A stretch of 60,776 nucleotides of DNA from Mycobacterium sp. ENV421 (GTDB lineage Bacteria; Actinomycetota; Actinomycetes; Mycobacteriales; Mycobacteriaceae), in contig NZ_PDHO01000031.1 of the NCBI RefSeq assembly GCF_002887815.1, positions 1 through 60,776 of the forward strand, read 5' to 3'. A model generated the notes under the pieces. It was not told the origin of the DNA and made no database searches. It saw nothing but the letters and a program-made list of their open reading frames with translations. The position numbers and the translations under genes are program-made. This document shows positions 51,626 through 59,349 of this stretch, one piece after another (position 1 is the stretch's first letter; each line of letters opens with the position of its first letter).

Positions 51626-53374
51626 TCAGGCGTAGTCGAAATGCGTCGCACCCTGGCCGTCAGGCGTCGTGTAGTCGAGGTAGACCGGGCCATGCTGATA
51701 CGGGACGTAACCGGTGTTGATGAGCCCACTCGTGATCACCGTCGGTCGATTCTGCGACGTGACGGTGTAGGAGTACAGCAACACACCATCGGGGGTGTAG
51801 ACCGAGATCCTCGTCCCCACCGGCACGCTGCCGGCGCCGCCGATCATCGAGGACAGGATCGTCCCGTACACGCCGCCGGAGTCGATGATCGCCCCGACGG
51901 TCGTCGGCGAGTTGTTGTTGATCTTCACGTTCAGGTAGGCATCGGGCGCGCCGGATACCGAGGTCCGGCTCGGCAGCGGGTTGGGTCCGAACACCATCAC
52001 GCCGGCGATGCCGAGGAACAGGCTCTGGTAGAGGAATACACCCTGGCTGAGGTCACCGGGCAGGGCGGTAGTCGGCAGGCCCTGGGGTCCGGGGCCCGCC
52101 GCGTTGGCGCCGATTCCCAGGACGCCGGATGCGCCGCCCAGCTGGTGGAAGAAGGCCAAAGCGGCAGCGGCGTCCTCAGGGTTGACGATGTTGACGTTCG
52201 TCGGCCCCGAGACGATGCCGTTTCCGAAGTTCACGGTCGTCGTGTAGGTGGTGGCCGTGTAGCTGAGGCCGCCGCTGTAGCCACTCGTGACGGTGCCGGT
52301 CGGTGCGCCCAGCGGTGCCGCATCGCCAACCGAGGCCATGGTGACCACCAGTCCCGACGAGCCCGTGTCGACGAGCACGGGTGTGCTGGGTCCGCCATTG
52401 ATCGTGATGTAGACGATCGGCTCGGTGGTGGACCGCATGGTCACCGGAACCAGCGCGTACACCCGACTGTTGAGCGCGGCCGTGCTGACCGCGTTCTGCA
52501 CCGGCGTGATGGAGCCGGCCCCCTCCAAGGCGCCAACCAACGGCAGGAACAGTCCCGTGCTGTTGAGTGCGGTGGTGGCCAGCGTCGGGAGCAACAGCGC
52601 GCCGAGGAGTCCTACCCCGGCCAGTTCGTGCACGATCGGGACGCCCGAGGTCCTGGCGTACAGCGACTGGGTCGGAGTGATCGCGGTTCCCCAGGTGTTC
52701 AATGCCAGTGCGGCCTGCGTCAGCAGCACCTGCGGGACGATCGACACCAGACCGGCGGCGATGTTGCCGCTACCCCAGGTCTGTTGCTGCAGGTCCGACT
52801 GCGCCTGTGCGATCTGCTGCAGGGCCAGACTCACCGCGACGTTGGCGACCACCGGCGGCGTCGACGGCAGCCAGGAGTAGCTGCTGGGCGTCGCATTGGC
52901 GGCGGCGGGCGTGGCCGTGGTGGTAACTGCGGCCACCGGGCGAACGCGAGCCGAATGAGCGGTCGACGTCGTCGGCGTGGGCGTCGCGATCGGTGTCGCG
53001 CTCACCGCCTCGGTTGATCCGGTGTCGACGGCGGCCGCCGCGGCCGGTGTGTCACTCGCCGTGGCGGATGACGCCTTGCGCGCGCTGACGTTTCCGCCCG
53101 ACGACGTCACGGCACTGTGGCGCGCCGAGTGCGCAGTGGACTTCTTGACCGCGGTCGAGTCGGTGGCACTCGACGACGTCGAGCTGCCTTCGGAGCTGCT
53201 GGCCGTGGACTTGCCCGCCGCCGAGGCGCCGGTATCGGCATGAGCGACGGCGGTTCCACTGGCGAGGGCGGCGCCGAGACCGAGGGTCACGGCGCCGGCA
53301 CCCAGCCACGCGTACGGCTGACGGCGAGGTCGCCGGGCGCGGTGAGCGCCGTGTCCGCTGCCGCTGTGCCTCAT
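51626..53374 (-). CDS. secreted PecA-like aspartic protease without PE domain
   Basis: A 582-residue protein. An Arg-rich N terminus and signal (RARRPRRQPYAWLGAGAVTL... to AVAHADTG, residue 47), a Ser/Thr/Ala-rich linker to about 165, a hydrophobic helical segment to 300, then a pepsin-like domain with two aspartate motifs, VDTGSSGLV (336-340 core) and IDSGG (498-501). These match the PE_PGRS/PecA aspartic protease domain that trims PE proteins at the mycobacterial surface. The usual N-terminal PE domain is absent, so export is by the signal peptide. ATG 53374 has a GGGGGA site 3 bases upstream. Confidence 0.82.
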   Translation of the reverse strand: MRHSGSGHGAHRARRPRRQPYAWLGAGAVTLGLGAALASGTAVAHADTGASAAGKSTASSSEGSSTSSSATDSTAVKKSTAHSARHSAVTSSGGNVSARKASSATASDTPAAAAAVDTGSTEAVSATPIATPTPTTSTAHSARVRPVAAVTTTATPAAANATPSSYSWLPSTPPVVANVAVSLALQQIAQAQSDLQQQTWGSGNIAAGLVSIVPQVLLTQAALALNTWGTAITPTQSLYARTSGVPIVHELAGVGLLGALLLPTLATTALNSTGLFLPLVGALEGAGSITPVQNAVSTAALNSRVYALVPVTMRSTTEPIVYITINGGPSTPVLVDTGSSGLVVTMASVGDAAPLGAPTGTVTSGYSGGLSYTATTYTTTVNFGNGIVSGPTNVNIVNPEDAAAALAFFHQLGGASGVLGIGANAAGPGPQGLPTTALPGDLSQGVFLYQSLFLGIAGVMVFGPNPLPSRTSVSGAPDAYLNVKINNNSPTTVGAIIDSGGVYGTILSSMIGGAGSVPVGTRISVYTPDGVLLYSYTVTSQNRPTVITSGLINTGYVPYQHGPVYLDYTTPDGQGATHFDYA

Positions 53375-53482
53375 GGTTCCCCCTGCGCTCCGGCCACATC
53401 GCTCAGCTGAGAAATTCCTAAGCGAGTTTGCTGAGTGTCTACCACAACTTGCGGCGTCGGCAATAGCCAACCCGCCTGGCGA

Positions 53483-55714
53483 TCACACGCGGATCTGCCA
53501 GCCGGCCGTCGGATCGACCAGGATGCCGGACACGTCGACGACCTCGAAGGCACTCAGCGGAACCGTGTTGAGCTCGGATTGAGCGGTGAGGTGCTCGCTG
53601 CCTGCCCAACCGTTACTCATCGCCAGCAGCTTCGCGCCGTCCTGGCCGGGCACGGTCGAGTCGTAGACCACCGCGCCGTGTTCCTGCAGCGCCCGCAGCA
53701 CCACCTGCGTCGCGGCGGAGTAGCCGGACATGTCGAAATCGCCGCGCAACCGCAGCACGCTGCCCATCGGCACCCCATCCGGGTTGACGCCGGTCCCGTC
53801 CCCGGCGCCTGCCGGCCAGGCATACCCGGTGCCCCGGTCCTTGGCGATCACAATGCCGAGCATGTGGTCGACGCTGCCTCGGGCCAGATCATCTGGGCGC
53901 AGGATGAGCGGCAGGTACGGCAGGTGCGAAGCGTTGGCCCAGCCGACGGACGGGTACAGCGGGGAGCTCATGTCGTAGTGCACCCCGGCCTCGGCAATCC
54001 ATTTAGACCCGTACCTGGCGCGGTAGAGCGCGTTGCCGACGCCGTCGAGCGGACTGTTGGCCGGCATCTCCACCCCGTTGGCGACGTTGTACAGCTCCTG
54101 TGAAATGCATGTTCCCTCTTGAAACACCAGTAGGTGCCGGTCCCAGGCCGGCAGTGCGGGCATGCCCTCGACGATGGGCCGGTTCGGGATTGCGTACGGC
54201 CTGGGGTCGATGCTCGGTCCGCTGGTGGAGTAGCCGCGGTTGAAGATCACCGTCTCGGTGGGATGCGTTGCGCCCACAACGTTTACCGGCATTCCACCGG
54301 TGCTCTTCATCCATTGGTTGCCCCAGTTGGCGCCCAGTGTGGCGCCTCGCCCGGCACCCAGCACGCCAAGCCAGGTGCTCGACTTCGCCAGCACCGGAAG
54401 GTCCCTGATGTCGGCGTGGAAGATCGTGTCGGCCGGCATCAAGGTGCAGCCGCAGAACGTGGTGAGCCCGTTGGCCGCGATCGTGTTGCCCGGGCTGACG
54501 GTGATGGTGACCGCCACGTTGGTGGTGCCGCCGTGCGCGTCGGTGAGGGTGACCGAGAAGGTGTCCACCTTGTCGGTCACTGGCCCGCTGAATACCGCGG
54601 CCTTGGCGCGCGCGGCCGCGGTGGGTGTGTAGGTGAAGCTGCCGTCCGGGTTGACCACTACCGCACCTTTGGCCGTGCTGATCGATCCCGCGAAGGTGAT
54701 GGCGTCACCGTCGGCGTCCGCGCCGAGGACCGCGCCGGTGACCACACCGCTGTTGACGTCGCGTGGTCCGATGGCGGGCCTGCCGGTCGGCGCGGTGTTC
54801 TTCGGGCTGATCGCAACGGTGACCGGTACAACCAGGGTTCCGCCGTGACCGTCGTCGATCGTGACGGTGAACGTGTCGGTCTTGTCGGTGCCGGTCGCGG
54901 CGGTGTGCCGGGCTTCCGATGTGGGTGTATAGCTGAACGCGCCGCCGCCGTTGACGGTGACGGTGCCGCCCTTCGCGGTGGCGGGGTTCACGCTGTAGAG
55001 CAGGCGGTCTTTGTCGACGTCGGCACCGACGACCTTGCCGTAGACGATGCCGGTGTTGGCGATAGGCGCGTTGACCGTGGTCCTGGCAGTGGGGATGGCG
55101 TTCTTCGGCGCGATCGGCACCGTGATCGTGCTGGTGGCGGTCAAGCCGGCAGGGTCGGCGACGACCACGTTCACCGTGTCTCTGGCTATGAGGGCATCGA
55201 CGTTGCCGATCGCCGCGTTGTGTCGGGCCACCGGGGTCGGGGTGTAGGTGAAGACACCGGCGCTTGTGATCGTCACCTTGCCCTTGCCGGAGGTGCTGGC
55301 CCGGTAGGTGATCGTGTCGCCGTTCGGGTCGCTTGCGGTGACGGTGCCGGTGAGCGCGCCGGTGGCCGGCGAGGGTGTGCCCAAGGTGACGTTCTGAATC
55401 ACCGGTGACCCGTTGGCCGCGGCCGCGGCTGCCCGTTCCGGTCGTCGGGCCACCGCCAGCACCGCCAACGACAGCGGCGAGTCCGGCGATGGTGTCGCCG
55501 GACGGCGAGCCGGCCTGGTCGCAGGCTTGACCCGGGCTGTCGACGAAACTCGTTGGCTCGCAGCGGGTTTCTTTTCGGTCGACCTATTGACATGCCCGGT
55601 CGAGTCCGAAGACGCGGCCGACGCCGCACCGGGACAGGCAACCGCGATTGCGATCCCAAGGCCTAACGCAACCGCGAGTCCGCTGATTCGCCCCACATAC
55701 GCTGCCGCAGCCAT
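53483..55714 (-). CDS. secreted protein with three VCBS/cadherin-like repeats and an unassigned C-terminal domain
   Basis: A 743-residue exported protein. Signal YVGRISGLAVALGLGIAIAV to about residue 33, a basic linker, the helix DSPLSLAVLAVARR (78-91), then three repeats of about 100 residues marked by GVFTYTPT (153), GAFSYTPT (258) and GSFTYTPT (358), each ending in a KNTAPT/PGNTIA-type junction. Residues 420-743 form a separate domain with CGCTL at its start, GSVDHMLGIVIAKD and MGSVLRLRGDFDMSGYSAAT; I have seen similar secreted domains but know no function. It heads the run of three large secreted-protein genes. Confidence 0.8.
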   Translation of the reverse strand: MAAAAYVGRISGLAVALGLGIAIAVACPGAASAASSDSTGHVNRSTEKKPAASQRVSSTARVKPATRPARRPATPSPDSPLSLAVLAVARRPERAAAAAANGSPVIQNVTLGTPSPATGALTGTVTASDPNGDTITYRASTSGKGKVTITSAGVFTYTPTPVARHNAAIGNVDALIARDTVNVVVADPAGLTATSTITVPIAPKNAIPTARTTVNAPIANTGIVYGKVVGADVDKDRLLYSVNPATAKGGTVTVNGGGAFSYTPTSEARHTAATGTDKTDTFTVTIDDGHGGTLVVPVTVAISPKNTAPTGRPAIGPRDVNSGVVTGAVLGADADGDAITFAGSISTAKGAVVVNPDGSFTYTPTAAARAKAAVFSGPVTDKVDTFSVTLTDAHGGTTNVAVTITVSPGNTIAANGLTTFCGCTLMPADTIFHADIRDLPVLAKSSTWLGVLGAGRGATLGANWGNQWMKSTGGMPVNVVGATHPTETVIFNRGYSTSGPSIDPRPYAIPNRPIVEGMPALPAWDRHLLVFQEGTCISQELYNVANGVEMPANSPLDGVGNALYRARYGSKWIAEAGVHYDMSSPLYPSVGWANASHLPYLPLILRPDDLARGSVDHMLGIVIAKDRGTGYAWPAGAGDGTGVNPDGVPMGSVLRLRGDFDMSGYSAATQVVLRALQEHGAVVYDSTVPGQDGAKLLAMSNGWAGSEHLTAQSELNTVPLSAFEVVDVSGILVDPTAGWQIRV

Positions 55715-55773
55715 GTCGTGCCCCTCCCCCGAGACGGCGATTCCACCATAACGGGCGAATCAGGGGATTCTCG

Positions 55774-55809
55774 CGATTCAGCAAAGTTCAACGATTCAGC
55801 AAAGTTCAA
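55774..55809. repeat. 18-bp tandem repeat upstream of the VCBS gene
   Basis: CGATTCAGCAAAGTTCAA is repeated exactly twice (55774-55791, 55792-55809), 60-95 bp upstream of the ATG of the gene at 53483-55714, in a position where regulatory sites could lie. A partial third copy is suggested by TCTCGCGATTCAG context but is not convincing. Confidence 0.9.
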
Positions 55810-55818
55810 CACTGAGCC

Positions 55819-55872
55819 GAACGTAACGCCAGGGCGGGATTCGGCGCCGTGCGCAACCCTGGCGTCACGTTC
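55819..55872 (-). terminator. hairpin after the PASTA lipoprotein gene
   Basis: Inverted arms of 16 bp (55819-55834 and 55857-55872, GAACGTnACGCCAGGG with one mismatch) and a 22-base loop, 15 bp past the lipoprotein stop. There is no U tract. It likely ends the Prim-PolC-lipoprotein transcript and separates it from the VCBS gene promoter. Confidence 0.65.
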
Positions 55873-55887
55873 GCGAGAGGACGTTGG

Positions 55888-56244
55888 TCAGGCGGCGAAC
55901 TGCAGAGTGATGACCGCGTCGCTGGCGATGACCTGGCCCGGCGCCGGGGTCTGCACGGCGATCTGATTGCGCGCATAGGGGGTGTTCGGCAGACTCGGGC
56001 CTTTGTCCAGCACCCCGGTCCAGCCCAGTGTCCGGAGAGCCGGATCCGCGTCGGCCCAGTACATTCCCCGCAGGTCGGGCATGACCAGCGCTTCGCGCGA
56101 ACGCGCCTGCGGGCTCCGCGTGATCGCCGGAGCCGCGGTTGTGGCAGCCGAATCAGTCGCGACGACGGGTTGGCCTGCCGACGAGCATGCCCCGAGGAAG
56201 AACACCGTCGACGCTGTAATGATCAGTCCGCGTAGCCCTTTCAC
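55888..56244 (-). CDS. PASTA-domain lipoprotein
   Basis: A 118-residue lipoprotein: signal with the lipobox FLGAC (Cys20) and a single PASTA domain at about residues 53-118 (VMPDLRGMYWADADPALRTLGW...TPAPGQVIASDAVITLQF). PASTA domains bind peptidoglycan fragments or act as spacers; a lone lipid-anchored one probably sits on the outer face of the membrane. Its ATG overlaps the stop of the Prim-PolC gene by 4 bases (ATGA), so it is translationally coupled to a DNA repair gene, an odd pairing. Confidence 0.85.
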   Translation of the reverse strand: MKGLRGLIITASTVFFLGACSSAGQPVVATDSAATTAAPAITRSPQARSREALVMPDLRGMYWADADPALRTLGWTGVLDKGPSLPNTPYARNQIAVQTPAPGQVIASDAVITLQFAA

Positions 56245-57293
56245 TTCTTCGGGTTACCGTGTTCATCCCAGTGCGCGGCGACTTTTTTGCTCGGCTGCAC
56301 GCGCGGCGGTTCGCCGGGCATCTTCGGATAGTTGGGCGGGTAGGGCAGGTCGCCGAGGCCGCGCTCCTCATCGGCGGCCGCCATCTCCAGCAGCGCATCG
56401 ATCGAGTGCGCAACCTCGTCCAGGCCGGCCATCGGGTCGCCTCGTTTGGCGATCAGCGCCGGCACCGTGGCCATGGTGAACTCGTCGGGATCGGCGTCCG
56501 CCAGTTCTTCCCAGGTCAGCGGGGTGGAGACGGTGGCGATGGGCGTCGCGCGCACCGAGTAGGCGCTGGCGAAGGTGCGATCGCGGGCGTTCTGGTTGTA
56601 GTCGATGAAGACCCGCTGGCCGCGTTCCTCTTTCCACCATGACGTGGTCACCAGTTCCGGCGCGCGGCGTTCGAGTTCGCGCGCCAACGCGATCCCGGCG
56701 CGACGCACCGCGGTGAAGTCCCAGTCCGGCCGAATCCGGACGAACACGTGCACACCACGGCCGCCGGAGGTCTTCGGATACCCGACCAGGCCGAGCTCGT
56801 CGAGCACCGGCTTGAGGATGTCGATGGCGATGGTGCGCGCCTCGTCGAAGCCGGTACCCGGTTGCGGGTCGAGGTCCACCCGCAGTTCGTCGGGGTGATC
56901 AGTGTCCGGACAGCGAACTTGCCACGGGTGCAACGTGATTGTGCCCATCTGAGCGGCCCACACGATCGCCGACGGATGGGTCACCTTCAGGGCGTCGGCG
57001 GTACGCCCGGACGGAAAGGTCACCCGGCAGGTGTGCAGATAGTCGGGGCGCTTTTCGGGCACCCGCTTCTGGTAGATCTCCTCACCGTCGATGCCATCCG
57101 GGAAGCGCTGCAGGTGAGTCGGGCGGTCGCGCAATGCGGTCAGCAGCTGTCCGCCCGTTGCCACTGTGCGGTAGTACTCGACGAGTTTGCCCTTGGTCCC
57201 GTTCGACCCGAGTTTGGGGAAGTAGACCTTGTCCGGGTTGGTGAGCCTGACGGCGACGCCGTCGACGTCGACCTCTTCGGCCTTGGTCGCCAT
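56241..57293 (-). CDS. LigD-like primase-polymerase (Prim-PolC type)
   Basis: A 350-residue archaeo-eukaryotic primase-family polymerase, the stand-alone version of the LigD polymerase domain. Catalytic aspartates are in ELRVDLDPQPG near residue 140; the nucleotide-binding SGGRGVHVFVRI is near 177 and the third acid in RVFIDYNQNARDRT near 227. It fills short gaps with ribonucleotides by family knowledge and works with LigC in repair. Divergent from ligC with 86 bp between starts. Corresponds to Rv3730c. Confidence 0.9.
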   Translation of the reverse strand: MATKAEEVDVDGVAVRLTNPDKVYFPKLGSNGTKGKLVEYYRTVATGGQLLTALRDRPTHLQRFPDGIDGEEIYQKRVPEKRPDYLHTCRVTFPSGRTADALKVTHPSAIVWAAQMGTITLHPWQVRCPDTDHPDELRVDLDPQPGTGFDEARTIAIDILKPVLDELGLVGYPKTSGGRGVHVFVRIRPDWDFTAVRRAGIALARELERRAPELVTTSWWKEERGQRVFIDYNQNARDRTFASAYSVRATPIATVSTPLTWEELADADPDEFTMATVPALIAKRGDPMAGLDEVAHSIDALLEMAAADEERGLGDLPYPPNYPKMPGEPPRVQPSKKVAAHWDEHGNPKK

Positions 57294-57379
57294 CAGAACG
57301 ACCGGTTGAGTCGGGGTCTGCTCACGCTATTCAACCTACTCACGCGCGAAGCCCCCTCGCACGAGACGAGAATGAAACC

Positions 57380-58444
57380 ATGCAGCTGCCCGTCAATCCC
57401 CCGGTGTCGCCGATGCTCGCCAAGCCGGTGCGGACCATGCCGCCCGACGCCTCCTATGAACCGAAGTGGGATGGGTTTCGCTCAATCTGCTTTCGGGACG
57501 GCGATAACGTGGTCCTGGGCAGCCGCAACGAGAAGCCGATGACGCGTTACTTCCCCGAGTTGGTCAGCGCAGCGCTCGCCGAGTTGCCGCAGCGGTGCGT
57601 GATCGATGGCGAGATCGTCATCGCCACCGACGGCGGGTTGGACTTCGAGGCGCTGCAACAGCGGATACACCCCGCGGACTCCCGCGTACGCATGCTCGCC
57701 GAGAAGACTCCGGCCGCGTTCATCGCGTTCGATCTACTCGCGCTCGGCGACGACGATCTCACCGGGCGCCCGTTCAGCGAGCGTCGCGCTGCTCTGACGG
57801 CGGCCCTGGCCGACGCCGGCCCGTCGTTCCATGTCACGCCCGCGACCACGGATGCGGACACCGCGCAGCGATGGTTCTCGGAATTCGAAGGAGCCGGGCT
57901 CGACGGGGTGATCGCCAAACCCCTGACGATCACCTACCAGCCCGACAAGCGGGTGATGTTCAAGATCAAACACGAGCGGACCGCGGACTGTGTGGTCGCC
58001 GGCTACCGCGTGCACAAGTCGAGGGACGACGCGATCGGTTCGCTGCTCCTCGGGCTCTACAAGGACGACGGGGCCTTGGCGTCGGTCGGTGTAATCGGGG
58101 CGTTCCCGATGGCCGAGCGGCGCCGACTGTTCACCGAATTGCAGTCTCTGGTAACCGAATTCGACTCCCACCCGTGGAACTGGGCTGCACTCGAGGCCGG
58201 CGAACGCACGCCCCAGAAGAATGCCGGCTCTCGATGGAACGCCGGCAAGGACTTGTCATTCGTGCCGCTGCGGCCCGAGCGGGTGGTGGAAGTGCGCTAC
58301 GACCACATGGAAGGTGAGCGATTCCGGCACACCGCCCAGTTCAATCGTTGGCGGCCCGACCGCGATCCACGCTCCTGCACCTACGAGCAACTGGAGCAGC
58401 CCGCGACCTTCAGTCTCAGCGAGATCGTGCCTGGTCTCGGCTAG
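57380..58444 (+). CDS. ligC: ATP-dependent DNA ligase LigC
   Basis: Seals nicks with ATP; partner of Prim-PolC in excision repair. The 354-residue chain has the adenylated lysine K29 in EPKWDGFR, motif III CVIDGEIVI-type near residue 75, motif IV GLDGVIAKP near 173 and motif V VMFKIKHERTADCVV near 193, then the OB domain ending with PLRPERVVEVRYDHMEG. It has no extra domain. Its stop overlaps the convergent DUF302 gene by 4 bases. Corresponds to Rv3731. Confidence 0.95.
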   Translation: MQLPVNPPVSPMLAKPVRTMPPDASYEPKWDGFRSICFRDGDNVVLGSRNEKPMTRYFPELVSAALAELPQRCVIDGEIVIATDGGLDFEALQQRIHPADSRVRMLAEKTPAAFIAFDLLALGDDDLTGRPFSERRAALTAALADAGPSFHVTPATTDADTAQRWFSEFEGAGLDGVIAKPLTITYQPDKRVMFKIKHERTADCVVAGYRVHKSRDDAIGSLLLGLYKDDGALASVGVIGAFPMAERRRLFTELQSLVTEFDSHPWNWAALEAGERTPQKNAGSRWNAGKDLSFVPLRPERVVEVRYDHMEGERFRHTAQFNRWRPDRDPRSCTYEQLEQPATFSLSEIVPGLG

Positions 58445-58839
58445 GCGGTCAGCGCCGCGATGGCGGCGCCGAGCTTATCGGCCACTTCCTGAGCGACGGG
58501 CGCAAGTTGCGGTTCTTCGGTCACGTCCACGAGCAGCTGCGGGTTCATGGCCTCGACAAGCGTGCGGCCCGGATCATCCGGGTCACTGCGAACGACGACG
58601 TTGCACGGAAGCAACAGGCCTATCTGACGGTCGACCCCGATTGCACGGTGTGCCAGCGGTGGGTTGCAGGCGCCGAGAATCAGATAGTTCTCCATGTCTT
58701 CGTTGAGCTTGTTCTTCATCGTCGCCTTGACATCGATTTCGGTGAGCACACCAAAACCCTGATCTGCCAGCGCCTTACGCGTCCGCGCGACGGCATCGTC
58801 GAAAGGTGTGTCCAGGCTGGCGGTTAACGCGATGCTCAT
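58441..58839 (-). CDS. DUF302 protein
   Basis: A 132-residue DUF302-family protein: FDDAVARTRKALADQGFGVLTEIDVKAT at residues 13-40 and the LGACNPPLAHRAI motif with its single conserved cysteine near residue 57. No signal peptide. DUF302 proteins are often encoded beside sulfur-oxidation and CsoR-family genes, but their chemistry is unknown. The gene starts 22 bp after the CstR-like gene on the same strand and is probably cotranscribed with it. Confidence 0.88.
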   Translation of the reverse strand: MSIALTASLDTPFDDAVARTRKALADQGFGVLTEIDVKATMKNKLNEDMENYLILGACNPPLAHRAIGVDRQIGLLLPCNVVVRSDPDDPGRTLVEAMNPQLLVDVTEEPQLAPVAQEVADKLGAAIAALTA

Positions 58840-58861
58840 GATGACTCCCTTGTCGTCGTTG

Positions 58862-59131
58862 CTAGGCGAGTGCGAGGAACAGCTTCTCCAGCTCCGCCTC
58901 GGTCATGGGCTTGTCCGCCCCGGATGCCTCGCCGGTGACACAGTCCCTCAATCCGGTGGCGACGATCTTGAAGCCGGCACGGTCGAGGGCGCGTGAGACG
59001 GCCGCCAGTTGGGTGACCACGTCTTTACAATCGCGGCCCTGCTCGATCATCGAGATGACGCCGCCCAGCTGACCTTGCGCCCGGCGCAGCCGGTTGAGCA
59101 CCGCTTCGATGGCGTCCTGATCGCCGACCAT
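58862..59131 (-). CDS. CsoR-family repressor, CstR-like persulfide sensor
   Basis: An 89-residue all-helical repressor of the CsoR/RcnR/CstR family. Cys35 (GRDCKDVVTQL) and Cys64 (LRDCVTG) keep the 29-residue spacing of the family, but Gly60 stands where copper sensors have histidine. Two cysteines without the histidine is the CstR pattern, in which persulfides link the cysteines and release DNA. It is divergent from the MBL-rhodanese gene, with three palindromic operators between them. Confidence 0.88.
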   Translation of the reverse strand: MVGDQDAIEAVLNRLRRAQGQLGGVISMIEQGRDCKDVVTQLAAVSRALDRAGFKIVATGLRDCVTGEASGADKPMTEAELEKLFLALA

Positions 59132-59164
59132 GGTGAGTCCCTTCGTTCGCTACTTAGTGTCAGC

Positions 59165-59180
59165 TTACCCGTGGGGGTAT
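59165..59180. promoter_or_regulatory. CstR-type operator 1
   Basis: TTACCC-GTGG-GGGTAT, an almost perfect ATACCC-N4-GGGTAT palindrome, 34 bp upstream of the repressor start. Likely the autoregulatory site. Confidence 0.75.
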
Positions 59181-59240
59181 TAAGCACTCGTAACAACGAC
59201 CCACCCGGCGGGTCCATTCCCCGTACCCGCTCCCGTCGGC

Positions 59241-59256
59241 ATACCCACCTGGGTAT
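59241..59256. promoter_or_regulatory. CstR-type operator 2
   Basis: ATACCC-ACCT-GGGTAT with perfect 6-bp arms, in the centre of the divergent intergenic region. Confidence 0.8.
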
Positions 59257-59275
59257 CTCACTTGGTCGGGAATAT

Positions 59276-59291
59276 ATACCCCGGTGGGTAT
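59276..59291. promoter_or_regulatory. CstR-type operator 3
   Basis: ATACCC-CGGT-GGGTAT with perfect 6-bp arms, 58 bp before the MBL-rhodanese ATG. It overlaps a TATATA stretch (59273-59278) that could be the -10 element, so bound repressor would block RNA polymerase. Confidence 0.8.
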
Positions 59292-59349
59292 GTAGAACAG
59301 TCTGACGGACCGTCGCGAGCGGCGGCCGAAAGGATTGAAAGGACGTGCC

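Noticed and set aside
51401..53017. 538-codon open frame antisense to the PecA-like gene
   Set aside because: Arg/Gly/Asp-rich shadow with no signal or domain; the minus-strand gene has signal peptide, motifs and ribosome site.
58862..59131. copper sensor CsoR
   Set aside because: The histidine of the copper site is glycine (residue 60) and the neighbour is an MBL-rhodanese enzyme, not a copper exporter.
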